This document shows positions 35,383 through 44,581 of a stretch of 64,000 nucleotides of DNA, one piece after another (positions within the stretch are counted from its first letter, which is position 1; each line of letters opens with the position of its first letter). The DNA is taken from the NCBI GenBank assembly GCA_947503935.1, contig CANNFR010000003.1, forward strand, positions 124,001 through 188,000, given 5' to 3'. Under the pieces are notes generated by a model, which had not been told where the DNA came from, searched no databases, and saw nothing but the letters and a program-made list of their open reading frames with translations. This DNA comes from an uncultured Paracoccaceae bacterium. Lineage in GTDB: Bacteria > Pseudomonadota > Alphaproteobacteria > Rhodobacterales > Rhodobacteraceae. Position numbers and translations under genes: made by a program.

Positions 35383-35976
35383 ATGCATGGTTTGGTAAAC
35401 CGGGCTCTCCAGCGCTTTGCGGAAGATACGCATGGGCTGGCAATCTGGTCGGAGGTCGCCGAGGCGGCGCAACCCGGTCTGACAGGGTTCGAGGCGATGC
35501 TGACCTATGATGACGCGCTGACCGAGGCAGTGCTGCTGGCGCTGTCGGACCGCATTGGATCGCCCAAGGACATGATCCTTGAGGATCTGGGCACCTACCT
35601 TGTCTCGCATGCCAACACGCAGGCCCTGCGCCGCCTGCTCAGGTTCGGCGGCGACGGCTTTACGGAGTTTCTCTATTCGCTTGACGATCTGCCTGACCGG
35701 GTACGCCTGGCCGTTCCCGATCTGGTGTTGCCGCCCTTGGACCTGACCGAACATGCGCCGGGCCGGTTCACGCTGGCCACCGGCCCGGGGATGCCCGGCC
35801 TCGGCCATGTGCTGGTCGGCCTTCTGCGCGCCATGGCCGACGATTACGGCGCATTGGCGATGGTTGAGCTTCTGACCGACGGCGATCAGGGGTGCCGCAT
35901 CGCCGTTTCGGTCGCCGAGGTGGAGTTTGCCGAGGGGCGCGATTTCGATTTGGCGCCGCTCAGGGTTGTGGGATGA
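35383..35976 (+). CDS. H-NOX (haem NO-binding)-like protein without the haem-ligating His
   Basis: 197 residues, the normal length of bacterial H-NOX. It begins MHGLVNRALQRFAEDTHGLA. The segment LDDLPDRVRLAVP (residues 101-112) aligns with the haem-ligand loop of H-NOX/sGC (LDxLHxxL), but Pro104 (codon at 35692-35694) stands where the proximal His should be. The YxSxR haem-propionate motif expected around residues 130-140 is also absent (LATGPGMPGL). Thus it may be a haem-free sensor or bind haem differently. It overlaps the GGDEF gene by four bases, the classical H-NOX/diguanylate cyclase pairing, in which the sensor tunes c-di-GMP output in response to NO. Confidence 0.8.
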   Translation: MHGLVNRALQRFAEDTHGLAIWSEVAEAAQPGLTGFEAMLTYDDALTEAVLLALSDRIGSPKDMILEDLGTYLVSHANTQALRRLLRFGGDGFTEFLYSLDDLPDRVRLAVPDLVLPPLDLTEHAPGRFTLATGPGMPGLGHVLVGLLRAMADDYGALAMVELLTDGDQGCRIAVSVAEVEFAEGRDFDLAPLRVVG

Positions 35977-36980
35977 CAGATATGGTGACCCTTTCGCCCG
36001 AGGCGCTGTCCGCGCTGATGCCGATGCATATGATCGTCGGCCCGACAGGCCATATCGTGTCGACGGGTCCGACATTGGCCCGGCTCTGTCCCGCGGCCGA
36101 TCTGTGCGGCCGCCGCCTGTTGGAGGTGTTCGAATTCCGCCGCCCGGTGACGCCCTCAAACCTGGCCGATCTTCTGACACAAAGCGGCCGTCGCCTGTCG
36201 TTACACTTTCGCCAGCCGCCCAAAACGGCACTGAAGGGTCTGATCATGCCGCTGCCCAATGGTGCGGGGGCCATCCTGAACCTCTCCTTCGGGATCGGCG
36301 CGGTGCAGGCGGTAGCCGATCACCACCTCACCGCCGCCGATTTTGCGCCAACCGACCTGACGGTTGAGATGCTCTATCTGGTTGAGGCGAAATCCGCCGC
36401 GATGGACGAATCCCGCAGGCTGAACCAAAAGCTTGAGGGTGCACGCTCGGCCGCGCAGGAGCAGGCGCTGACCGATGCGCTGACGGGCCTGCGCAATCGT
36501 CGCGCCATGGAAGAGGCGATGGCGCGGCTGACGGGTATGCGGGCGCGGTTCGGCTTGATCCACCTCGACCTCGACCATTTCAAGGCGGTCAACGATACGC
36601 TGGGCCATGCGGCGGGCGACGCTGTGTTGGGCGCGGTCTCGCAAGCGCTGCAGGCCGAAGTGCGCGAGGGCGACGTGGCGGCGCGGGTGGGGGGCGACGA
36701 ATTCGTGCTGATCTTCCCGGGCATGACGGATACTGACCGTCTGGTGGCCGTCGCCCGTCGGATCATCGCCAAGATCGAAGAACCGGTGCCTTTTGAGGAC
36801 CAACTCTGCCGCATCTCGGCCTCGGCGGGCATCACGGTGTCCACCTCCTACGCGGTCCCGCAGACTGAGCGGATGCTGCATGATGCCGATCAGGCGCTTT
36901 ACGCCTCCAAGCGTGCAGGTCGTGCACGTGCCACTGTTTACGGTGCATCCAATCCAGATGAAGGCGAAAGCGCGGCATGA
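35973..36980 (+). CDS. Diguanylate cyclase with N-terminal PAS/HNOBA-like domain
   Basis: 335 residues. The N-terminal ~130 residues (ALMPMHMIVGPTGHIVSTGP, GRRLLEVFEFRRPV) look like the HNOBA/PAS-type domain that pairs with H-NOX. A helical stretch (YLVEAKSAAMDESRRLNQKL) leads into a GGDEF domain: TDALTGLRNRRAMEEAMARL, DLDHFKAVNDTLGHAAGD, RVGGDEF. The I-site REGD is five residues before GGDEF. It should synthesise c-di-GMP. Start at 35973 overlaps the stop of the H-NOX gene. The RTX genes that follow are possible output targets, by analogy with c-di-GMP-regulated adhesins (inference). Confidence 0.88.
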   Translation: MTDMVTLSPEALSALMPMHMIVGPTGHIVSTGPTLARLCPAADLCGRRLLEVFEFRRPVTPSNLADLLTQSGRRLSLHFRQPPKTALKGLIMPLPNGAGAILNLSFGIGAVQAVADHHLTAADFAPTDLTVEMLYLVEAKSAAMDESRRLNQKLEGARSAAQEQALTDALTGLRNRRAMEEAMARLTGMRARFGLIHLDLDHFKAVNDTLGHAAGDAVLGAVSQALQAEVREGDVAARVGGDEFVLIFPGMTDTDRLVAVARRIIAKIEEPVPFEDQLCRISASAGITVSTSYAVPQTERMLHDADQALYASKRAGRARATVYGASNPDEGESAA

Positions 36981-37273
36981 TGTTTGGCTGAACAGCGCAA
37001 CATACTGCTACCCGAGATACTACCGCGCTTGCACAGCATCACATCCTATTAACGGCACCATCTGTGCGAAAAGAAGTCAGTGCGTCTAGTTTGGATGGCC
37101 TGGTGTGACAGGCGAGACATCAAAATATGCCGATCTGGGCAGAGTTTTGCCACGATCCGCAGCGACGTTCCGTTTCAATTGAAGACGCATTGATCGAAGC
37201 GCTCAAGTCGCTTGCGGTAAGCTCTTTCAGCAAATCCATGGCGTGCGAAAGCATGTAAGTGAGGGACACGGTA
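36981..37273 (+). other. 293-base intergenic region before the RTX genes
   Basis: Leader region between the cyclase and the first RTX gene. It holds the small ORF listed at 37127-37258. No RNA gene or clear promoter element was recognised. GAGGGA at about 37261 is the likely ribosome binding site of the RTX gene. Confidence 0.4.
37127..37258 (+). CDS. Possible 43-residue small protein upstream of RTX genes
   Basis: An ATG-TAA frame encodes MPIWAEFCHDPQRRSVSIED and an amphipathic SIEDALIEALKSLAVSSF segment, ending SMACESM. It stops one base before a GTG that lies in the RTX frame and 15 bases before the RTX ATG. A weak GGCGAGA lies about 12 bases upstream. It could be a leader peptide coupling translation to the RTX gene, or chance. 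No family recognised. Confidence 0.25.
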   Translation: MPIWAEFCHDPQRRSVSIEDALIEALKSLAVSSFSKSMACESM

Positions 37274-39094
37274 ATGATGAACATCACGTTTTTTGGTTCA
37301 AACGTAAATTTTTTCGAAAATGCGTTCTTTCGGTTCGGAAATTTTGAAGCAGCCCCAACGTCGTTTTCCTCGACTTCGTTTGAGCTTGTGCGCTTCAGTA
37401 CTTCTGGGGGCATTCCTCGGCTCGACGCGAGAACCCAAATCAGCGGTATCGACTTTTCGCTCAATTCGTCCGGTGTCATTTCGGGTGGCACAATCCAGGG
37501 GTTCACCTTCGATGTTGGTCCCACCTATATACGCGCCGCCAATGTCAGCGGTGTGAACTGGGATGTCGGCGATTTCTTCGAGGCTCTGGGCGATATCGAC
37601 GCAAACGGCGACTATACCGCGTTGTCGGCTCTGTTCTCCGCGCAGAACATCAACCTGAATTTGACCCAAGCCACGATCCGCTTCGATATGAATGTCTGGG
37701 ATGATCTCAACATCACCAGCAATATCACCGTCGCAGGATCGGCTTTTGACGACATACTGATCGGGGGAACCGGCGACGACACTATGAACGGCGCCGGTGA
37801 TGACGACGACATCACGGGCAATGATGGCAATGACAGGCTGTCCGGCGGGGCGGGAGACGACCTGCTGATCGGTGGTCGCGGCAACGACACCATAGATGGC
37901 GGTGCCGGTTTCGATCAGGTGCGCTACAATGGCAGCGGCCTCTCGGGCGTAAATGTCAACCTGGTCACAGGCCGGACGGTCGACCAATTTGGCGATATCG
38001 ATCAACTCAGCAATGTGGAAGAAATCATCGGGACGGCGCGTGCGGATTTCATGCGCGGCGGCGCCGATGCGGTCGCTTTTCACGGCAGCTCTGGCAACGA
38101 CACCCTGCTTGGCGGCGTTGGAAATGACACGATTGAGGGCGATGACGGAGAAGATGTCCTGGCCGGCGGTGTCGGAAACGACAGCCTGATAGGTGGCAAT
38201 GACAACGACTCGCTTGTTGGTGATGGTGGCTTCGACACGCTTGAGGGTGGTGTCGGTGCCGACACGCTGAGAGGCGGCGCGCAGTCCGACATGCTGAGCG
38301 GTGGTGTCGGAGATGACGTTCTGCGTGGTGAGGATGGGTCTGACAACCTGCTTGGCGATTCCGGTGCGGATGACATCAGGGGTGGTGCCGGCAATGATCG
38401 TTTGTTCGGCGGCGATGATGACGACTTTCTCTCGGGCGGCAGTCAGGATGACCGCTTGCTGGGCGAGGCTGGCAATGACCGGCTGTTTGGGGATGGCGGT
38501 TTTGACCACCTCGATGGCGGCGACGGCAATGACGTGCTGGCAGGCGGTGGCCAGGCTGACAACCTCTATGGCCGTCTGGGCGACGACACGCTTTCGGGCG
38601 AGGACGGCGCTGACCGGCTCTTTGCCGGTGCGGGCAATGACCTGGCCTCTGGCGGGGCGGGCAATGACGTGTTCTTTGCCGGCCAGGGCGACGACACGGT
38701 GCGCGGCGATGATGGCGATGACCGGATCTTTGCGGGCGCGGGCAATGATGAAGTCGGCGGCGGCACCGGCAATGATGAGATCGTGGGCGGGGTCGGGTTC
38801 GACACGCTGAACGGAGGCCTGGGCGACGACACGCTGACGGGGTCGTTCAACGCCGACACCTTCGTCTTCGCGGGCGCGTTCGGGGCCGATGTGATCACCG
38901 ATTTCGCCGCGACGAACGATTTCGAGCGGATCGATCTGTCGGGCGTGGCCAGCATCACCGACTTCGCCGACCTGACGGCCAACCACCTGAGCCAGATGGG
39001 CAGCGACGTGGTGATCAACGCCGGCGGCGGCAACACGATCACCCTGGAAGGCGTCACCCTGGCCGACCTCGACGCGGTCGATTTCGTGTTTTGA
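37274..39094 (+). CDS. RTX calcium-binding repeat protein 1
   Basis: 606 residues, no Sec signal. Residues ~1-160 are a unique N-terminal region (NITFFGSNVNFFENAFFRFG ... ALGDIDANGDYTALSALFSA). From ~160 to ~520 run glycine-rich nonapeptides of the RTX form GGxGxDxLx (GGTGDDTMNG, GGAGDDLLIG, GGVGNDTIEG and many more), which bind Ca2+ outside the cell. The C-terminal ~75 residues ([20 protein letters not shown] ... LEGVTLADLDAVDFVF) are the uncleaved type I secretion signal shared with the two next genes. Type I secretion genes (ABC, MFP) are not in the window. Likely a secreted adhesin, matrix or toxin-like protein. Start at 37274 follows GAGGGA. Confidence 0.88.
   Translation: MMNITFFGSNVNFFENAFFRFGNFEAAPTSFSSTSFELVRFSTSGGIPRLDARTQISGIDFSLNSSGVISGGTIQGFTFDVGPTYIRAANVSGVNWDVGDFFEALGDIDANGDYTALSALFSAQNINLNLTQATIRFDMNVWDDLNITSNITVAGSAFDDILIGGTGDDTMNGAGDDDDITGNDGNDRLSGGAGDDLLIGGRGNDTIDGGAGFDQVRYNGSGLSGVNVNLVTGRTVDQFGDIDQLSNVEEIIGTARADFMRGGADAVAFHGSSGNDTLLGGVGNDTIEGDDGEDVLAGGVGNDSLIGGNDNDSLVGDGGFDTLEGGVGADTLRGGAQSDMLSGGVGDDVLRGEDGSDNLLGDSGADDIRGGAGNDRLFGGDDDDFLSGGSQDDRLLGEAGNDRLFGDGGFDHLDGGDGNDVLAGGGQADNLYGRLGDDTLSGEDGADRLFAGAGNDLASGGAGNDVFFAGQGDDTVRGDDGDDRIFAGAGNDEVGGGTGNDEIVGGVGFDTLNGGLGDDTLTGSFNADTFVFAGAFGADVITDFAATNDFERIDLSGVASITDFADLTANHLSQMGSDVVINAGGGNTITLEGVTLADLDAVDFVF
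38440..39094 (+). repeat. Near-identical RTX/C-terminal module, copy 1 (copy 2 at about 42886-43538)
   Basis: The 3' ~650 bases of RTX gene 1 recur in RTX gene 3 with long runs of nucleotide identity, including the blocks encoding GGGQADNLYGRLGDDTLSG and [20 protein letters not shown] gene 2 encodes the same module but with much more base divergence. This points to recent duplication or gene conversion between genes 1 and 3. The boundaries are approximate, read by eye. Confidence 0.75.
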
Positions 39095-39210
39095 TCTGGG
39101 AACTTGTATGTAAAAGTCCTACTGCAGTCGGATGGTAACCTCATCCGGCTGCCGTTTTGTGTTCGGGATATCGTACGAGTGCAAGGAAGATCAGCTGGGA
39201 GACGCACACC

Positions 39211-41181
39211 GTGACGATACATCGAAATGGCTTCGCCGCCGCAATTCTTGACGATCAGTTTAGGCTCCATATTGGTCCTGACTCAGGGACGTCGACCAGT
39301 CTTAACCTTCTTTTGAAAGACGTTTTATGGGCCACGACAGTTGGTGGGGATGGGAACGACTCGCTGATTGGTACGGGCGGTAACGATTACCTGCTCGACG
39401 ATCTGGGTAACGACACGCTCCGCGGAAGTGCGGGTAACGATTATCTTTCATCGGGGGCCGGGCGGGACATGCTCTTTGGCGGGCTGGATGACGACCAGCT
39501 TTATGCCGGCGCGGGGGCTGATACGCTAGACGGCGGCTTCGGTGACGACACGCTGGTAGGCGGCGCCGGGGCGGACATCATCGATGGCGGCGGTGGTTTC
39601 GATGAGATGTACTACTTTCGCTCCGAGGTCGCAGTTTCGATCAACCTGTCGACGGGCGTCATAACCGGCGGAGATGCCACGGGGGACGTCATTACGAATA
39701 TCGAGAGCTGGCGAGGATCCGATCATAATGACACGATTGTCGGAGACGACGGTGGCAATATGCTGCATGGCAGTGACGGCGATGACGAGATTTCGGGCCT
39801 TGCTGGCAACGATACTTTGGACGGCGGCCGCGGTAACGACACGATCCTGGGCGGCAATGGGAATGACTTGATTGACGACAGTTTCGGCGAAAACGTGCTC
39901 AACGGCGGGTTTGGAAACGACACTCTTTCGGGTGGCAATGGTTTGGACACAATCCTCGGTGGTGGTGGTCACGATCTTATCTCGGGCGGTAACGGAGAGG
40001 ACTTTATCCGGGGTGGTGGCTGGAATGACACGATCAGCGGCGGGAACGATAACGACACGATCTATGGCGAAAATGGCCATGACAGTATCTCCGGGGGCAA
40101 TGGTCATGACTACGTCGATGGTGGAGCTAACGAGGATAGTATCTCTGGCGGCAACGACAACGATACTCTCCATGGTGGGCATGGCAACGATACGCTCTCG
40201 GGCGGCAACGACGACGACCTGATTTTTGGTGGTGACGGGGACGATAGCCTGTCCGGTGGCTCTGGAGACGATACTCTGAACGGAGGGGACGGCGCAGACA
40301 CTATTGAAGGGGGCGGAAATGAAGGGGATTTTCTGTCTTACATCGGGTCGGATGCGGGTGTTGTCGTCAACCTTTTGGAGGAAACCGTCACTGGTGGGCA
40401 TGCAACTGGCGATGTCATAAACGGTTTTCAGAACGTCGTCGGTTCGGCCTTGGCAGATACCCTGCTTGGAAACGCAGACGCTAACCGCCTTTTTGGCGGC
40501 TCGGGCAATGATTCATTCGTTGGAGGTGCCGGGTCGGACACGATCCGGGGTGATGGTGGATTTGACACCATCAACGGCGGCTCTGGTAGTGACGTGCTGT
40601 TCGGCGGCGGTCAGGCCGATCTGATCAACGGCGGATTTGGCAATGACGTCCTGTCGGGCGATACGGGCGCTGATCGTCTCTATGGCGATGCCGGTAATGA
40701 TTTGCTGCAGGGCGGTGTCGGAAATGATCGTCTCTACGGTGGAACGGGAAATGACACGTTGCGCGGTGCGGATAATGACGACATCCTCTTTGGTGGCAGT
40801 GGCTTTGACCACCTTGAAGGTGGCGCGGGGGACGACATTCTGAACGGCGGCGGGCAAGCCGATATTCTGATCGGCGGGGCCGGTTTCGATACTTTGGCCG
40901 GGGACGCCGGCAATGACACGCTTTCGGGCAATTTCAACGCCGATACCTTTATCTTCGCCGGCAGTTTCGGGGCCGATGTGATCACCGATTTCGATGCGAC
41001 CAACAACGCCGAGCAGATTGATTTGTCGGGTGTGGTCTCGATCACCAGTTTTGCAGACCTCACCGCCAACCATCTGAGCCAGGTCGGTAGCAATGTTGTC
41101 ATCGACGCTGGCGGCGGTAATACGATTACCTTGAATGGTGTCAACCTTTCCGATCTAGACGCTGCTGATTTCGTGTTCTAG
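39211..41181 (+). CDS. RTX calcium-binding repeat protein 2
   Basis: 656 residues. A short N-terminus (~45 residues, [20 protein letters not shown]) is followed by three RTX repeat blocks. Two connector domains of the [20 protein letters not shown] and [20 protein letters not shown] type separate them; such connectors are common in Peptidase M10/serralysin-like RTX proteins. The C-terminal secretion module ([20 protein letters not shown] ... [16 protein letters not shown]) matches RTX 1 and 3. The GTG at 39211 has GGGAGA about nine bases upstream; the in-frame TTG at 39157 lacks one. The gene ends with TAG and is more divergent in codon use from its two neighbours. Function is presumably extracellular; no enzymatic domain seen. 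Confidence 0.85.
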   Translation: MTIHRNGFAAAILDDQFRLHIGPDSGTSTSLNLLLKDVLWATTVGGDGNDSLIGTGGNDYLLDDLGNDTLRGSAGNDYLSSGAGRDMLFGGLDDDQLYAGAGADTLDGGFGDDTLVGGAGADIIDGGGGFDEMYYFRSEVAVSINLSTGVITGGDATGDVITNIESWRGSDHNDTIVGDDGGNMLHGSDGDDEISGLAGNDTLDGGRGNDTILGGNGNDLIDDSFGENVLNGGFGNDTLSGGNGLDTILGGGGHDLISGGNGEDFIRGGGWNDTISGGNDNDTIYGENGHDSISGGNGHDYVDGGANEDSISGGNDNDTLHGGHGNDTLSGGNDDDLIFGGDGDDSLSGGSGDDTLNGGDGADTIEGGGNEGDFLSYIGSDAGVVVNLLEETVTGGHATGDVINGFQNVVGSALADTLLGNADANRLFGGSGNDSFVGGAGSDTIRGDGGFDTINGGSGSDVLFGGGQADLINGGFGNDVLSGDTGADRLYGDAGNDLLQGGVGNDRLYGGTGNDTLRGADNDDILFGGSGFDHLEGGAGDDILNGGGQADILIGGAGFDTLAGDAGNDTLSGNFNADTFIFAGSFGADVITDFDATNNAEQIDLSGVVSITSFADLTANHLSQVGSNVVIDAGGGNTITLNGVNLSDLDAADFVF

Positions 41182-41354
41182 TTGTATGAATTAATGTTTT
41201 TTGTCAACTAGTTAGTGCGTCCAGCGCAAGTCCTGTTTAGTGTTCAGGGCAAACGAAAAAGGTTGTGACAGACCATCACACATTGTCCTGAAAGATCAAA
41301 ATCAATGGCCACATCTGCCGGCCATTCAAAAGCAAACACGTGGGAGAGATAAGA

Positions 41355-43538
41355 ATGTCCATCGGCTTTAACCCTACTGGCGGTGAATTCCTTGTGAATA
41401 CAGAAACAGCTGATGCGCAGACTGCCCCGTCTGTGACGGTGTTATCCGATGGAAGCTATGTCGTTGTCTGGCAATCACTAGGTCAGGATGGCAGCAGTTA
41501 TGGAATATTCGGCCAACGCCTCGATGCGACAGGCGCACCGGTGGGGATTGAGTTCCAGATCAATACCTATACCGACAGCCTACAAAGGGATGCGACCGTC
41601 GTTGCGCTCAGCACCGGTGGCTTTGTCGTCGGGTGGGAGTCGTTTGGTCAGGATGGCGACCAGCGTGGTGTCTACGGCCAACTCTTCAACGCAAGCGGAT
41701 CTCCCGTTGGGGGAGAGTTCCGGTTCAACACCGAAACCACAGGCAATCAATATGAGCCTCAAATCGCGGCTCTTGCCGATGGCGGTTTTATTGTCACTTG
41801 GCCGTCTGATAAGCAGGATGGTGACGCCTTTGGAATCTTTGCCCAGAGATACGATGTGAATGGAAATCCCGTCGGCCCAGAGTTCCAAGTTAACACCACG
41901 ACCGACGGTTTTCAGGCGACGCCTTCCGTAATAGGCCTGCCAGATGGTGGTTTCATTATCAGCTGGAAGTCGCAAAACGAAGGTGACGAGGCGGCCGGGA
42001 TTTATGCCCAGCGCTATACATCTAACGGAACGCCGGTGGGCGGTGAGTTCAGGCTGAGCACGGATGTCGCCAACGATCAGCAAGTGGCGCAGATGGTCAT
42101 CCTCGCAGATGGGGGGCTGCTGGTTGTTTGGGAGTCAAGCGGTCAGGATGGCGCGGCCGCTGGGATCTATGGTCAGCGCTTTGATACGTCCGGGGCGCCT
42201 GTGGGCGGTGAGTTCTTGGTGAATACGACAACCACGGGAAGCCAGGAAGAGCCCGCCCTCGTGGCGTTGCCGGATGGCGGGTTTGTCGTGGTTTGGATGT
42301 CACGCGATCTGGTTGGAGGTGGCTGGGACGTCTATGGCCAGAGATACGACGCCGCTGGGCAGCCGGTTGGGGGCGAGCTTCAGATCAATGATGTGACGGC
42401 TGGTACCCAGTATTATCCTTCTATCGCCGTGTCTGACGATGGTAGCTTTCTTGTAACCTGGGCCTCGGAAAACCAGGATGGCGATGCTCTTGGCGTCGTC
42501 GGCCAGCACTTCGAGGCGCGTTGGTTCGGAACGGCAGCGGCCGATGTGATTTCGGATTCGGTTGGCGCAGACTGGATTGATGGACAGGGCGGTGACGACA
42601 CCATCTCAGCGGGCACCGGATCAGATGTCGTCTTTGGTGGCGCCGGCGATGACGTACTGCGCGGCGGCGGTGGTTTTGACACGATTGAGGGCGGGATCGG
42701 CAATGATACCATCCTCGGCGGCGCACAGGCGGATTTCCTGGAAGGCGGAGATGGTGATGACCAGATGGCCGGCGAGGATGGTGCCGACAATCTGCTGGGT
42801 GGCGCGGGCAATGATCGGATGACCGGGGATGCAGGCAATGACCGTCTTTTCGGCGGCGATGGGGCGGATGTTTTGCGGGGCGGCACTCAGGACGACCGCT
42901 TGCTGGGTGAGGCTGGCAATGACCGGCTGTTCGGGGATGGCGGTTTCGATCACCTCGATGGCGGCGACGGCAATGACGTGCTGGCCGGCGGTGGCCAGGC
43001 TGACAACCTCTATGGCCGTCTGGGCGACGACACGCTTTCGGGCGACGACGGTGCCGACCGCTTGTTCGCGGGCGCGGGCAATGATGTCGCCAATGGGGGC
43101 GATGGAAACGACGTGATTTTCGCGGGCCAGGGCGACGATACGGTGCTGGGTGGCACCGGCGACGACCGTCTGTTCGCGGGGGCTGGCGACGATGTGGTGA
43201 ATGGTGGCCTTGGCAATGACGCATTGACCGGCGGGGTCGGGTTCGACACGCTGAACGGAGGCGCGGGCGACGACACGCTGACGGGGTCGTTCAACGCCGA
43301 CACCTTCGTCTTCGCGGGTGCGTTTGGGGCCGATGTGATCACCGATTTCGCGGCGACGAACGATTTCGAGCGGATCAATTTGGCGCTCGTGGCCAGCATC
43401 ACCGACTTCGCCGACCTGATGGCCAACCACATGAGCCAGGTCGGCAGCGACGTCGTGATAGACGCTGGCGGCGGCAATACGATCACGCTGGAAGGCGTCA
43501 GCCTTGCCGATCTCGACGCGGTCGATTTCGTGTTTTGA
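41355..43538 (+). CDS. RTX protein 3 with seven N-terminal propeller-like repeats
   Basis: 727 residues. Residues ~9-390 hold seven tandem ~54-residue repeats of consensus GGEFxVNTxTxxxQ...LxDGGFVVxWxS...QDGxxxGIYGQRxDxxGxPV. Each is likely a four-strand blade, so together they could form a seven-bladed beta-propeller. RTX nonapeptides fill ~395-650 (GGGDDTISAGTGSD, GGAGNDRMTGD). The type I secretion module ends the protein (LEGVSLADLDAVDFVF). It is preceded by a 173-base leader and GGGAGAGATAAG as ribosome binding site; ATG 41355 was preferred to an upstream start at 41340. The propeller points to ligand or surface binding. No protease motif is visible. Confidence 0.85.
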   Translation: MSIGFNPTGGEFLVNTETADAQTAPSVTVLSDGSYVVVWQSLGQDGSSYGIFGQRLDATGAPVGIEFQINTYTDSLQRDATVVALSTGGFVVGWESFGQDGDQRGVYGQLFNASGSPVGGEFRFNTETTGNQYEPQIAALADGGFIVTWPSDKQDGDAFGIFAQRYDVNGNPVGPEFQVNTTTDGFQATPSVIGLPDGGFIISWKSQNEGDEAAGIYAQRYTSNGTPVGGEFRLSTDVANDQQVAQMVILADGGLLVVWESSGQDGAAAGIYGQRFDTSGAPVGGEFLVNTTTTGSQEEPALVALPDGGFVVVWMSRDLVGGGWDVYGQRYDAAGQPVGGELQINDVTAGTQYYPSIAVSDDGSFLVTWASENQDGDALGVVGQHFEARWFGTAAADVISDSVGADWIDGQGGDDTISAGTGSDVVFGGAGDDVLRGGGGFDTIEGGIGNDTILGGAQADFLEGGDGDDQMAGEDGADNLLGGAGNDRMTGDAGNDRLFGGDGADVLRGGTQDDRLLGEAGNDRLFGDGGFDHLDGGDGNDVLAGGGQADNLYGRLGDDTLSGDDGADRLFAGAGNDVANGGDGNDVIFAGQGDDTVLGGTGDDRLFAGAGDDVVNGGLGNDALTGGVGFDTLNGGAGDDTLTGSFNADTFVFAGAFGADVITDFAATNDFERINLALVASITDFADLMANHMSQVGSDVVIDAGGGNTITLEGVSLADLDAVDFVF

Positions 43539-43569
43539 GATGTATCAGACACCTTGAAACAGCGCTTTT

Positions 43570-43607
43570 TCAGAGTTTCCGCCACGGATCCGTGGCGGAA
43601 ACTCTGA
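43570..43607. terminator. Perfect 38-bp palindrome between convergent genes
   Basis: A perfect self-complementary stretch centred on GGATCC, with arms TCAGAGTTTCCGCCACG... of 19 bp each. T5 precedes it on the plus strand. It lies between the stop of RTX gene 3 and the stop of the convergent ABC ATPase gene, so a bidirectional terminator is the simplest reading. It lacks a U-tract downstream on either strand. Confidence 0.65.
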
Positions 43608-43618
43608 CTGCAAGGGCC

Positions 43619-44581
43619 TTACTCCGCCAGGTGGCACGCCACGCGCGACCCGCCGACATCGCGCATGATCGGCCGCTCGGCGCGGCAGATATCCGCGGCC
43701 AGGGGGCAGCGGGGGTGGAACGCGCAGCCTGAGGGCGGGTTTGTGGGGTCGGGGATTTCGCCTTCGGGCGGGGTCACCTCGCGCCCAAACGCGTCCATGC
43801 GCGGCGCGGCGTCCAGCAGCATCTGGGTGTAGGGGTGCTTGGGCGCCTCAAACAGGTCCTCGGGCTTGGCCTCTTCAACCAGGCGGCCCAGATAAAGCAC
43901 CCCGATGCGATCGGCCATGTGCCGTACGACTGTCAGGTCGTGACTGATCAGCAGATAGGTCAGGCCGAAATTGTCCTTCAGATCGCTCATCAGGTTCAGC
44001 ACCTGCGCCTGAACCGACACGTCCAACGCCGATGTCGGCTCATCACAGACGATCAGTTTGGGCTCGGACGAGAGCGCGCGGGCGATGCAGATCCGCTGCC
44101 TCTGGCCGCCGGAAAACTCATGTGGGAACTTGCCGGCATCCAAGGCGGAGAGGCCCACCTGCTCAAGCAGCTTCTCGGCCAGCCCGTCGGTGTTTCCGCC
44201 GCGGGCGGCCACCGGCTCGACGATGATGTCCCGCACGCGCCATCGCGGGTTGAGCGAGGCGAAGGGGTCCTGAAAGATCATCTGGATATCCGAGCGTACG
44301 GCATCCACCTTGGCCGCGTTTTGCTCGCGCGCCAGATCAACGCCCTCAATCTCGACCGAGCCTTCGGTGGGCTTCAACAGGCCCACCAGCATCCGCCCGA
44401 TCGTCGATTTGCCCGACCCGCTTTCACCCACCAAAGCATAGGTGTTGTGGGCCGCAATCTGGAAATCGACATCAGACACGGCGGTCAGATAGGTCTTCGG
44501 CAGACGCTCGATCACCCGGTTCAGCCAGGGCCGCGAGACGTCGAAGACGCGGCTGAGGTTTTTGACTGTTACAAGAGCCAT
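43619..44581 (-). CDS. Oligopeptide/dipeptide ABC transporter ATP-binding protein (OppF/DppF-like)
   Basis: 320 residues. Walker A GESGSGKST, signature FSGGQRQRI, Walker B LIVCDEPTSALD and H-loop LLISHDLTVV are intact. The C-terminal oligo_HPY domain (PPSGCAFHPRCPLAADICRA) has the Cys pattern found in Opp/Dpp ATPases. It is the last gene of the operon and its start overlaps the stop of the OppD-like gene by one base. It energises uptake of peptides or similar solutes with its OppD partner. Confidence 0.94.
   Translation of the reverse strand: MALVTVKNLSRVFDVSRPWLNRVIERLPKTYLTAVSDVDFQIAAHNTYALVGESGSGKSTIGRMLVGLLKPTEGSVEIEGVDLAREQNAAKVDAVRSDIQMIFQDPFASLNPRWRVRDIIVEPVAARGGNTDGLAEKLLEQVGLSALDAGKFPHEFSGGQRQRICIARALSSEPKLIVCDEPTSALDVSVQAQVLNLMSDLKDNFGLTYLLISHDLTVVRHMADRIGVLYLGRLVEEAKPEDLFEAPKHPYTQMLLDAAPRMDAFGREVTPPEGEIPDPTNPPSGCAFHPRCPLAADICRAERPIMRDVGGSRVACHLAE

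Noticed and set aside
37298-38986. 562-residue minus-strand ORF opposite RTX gene 1
   Set aside because: Its Val/Ala/Ile repeats mirror the RTX nonapeptides on the other strand; no independent evidence of coding.
37730-43500. Regularly repeated short units as a CRISPR array or DNA satellite
   Set aside because: The units are in-frame 9-residue RTX repeats with variable bases, and there are no constant repeats separated by unique spacers.
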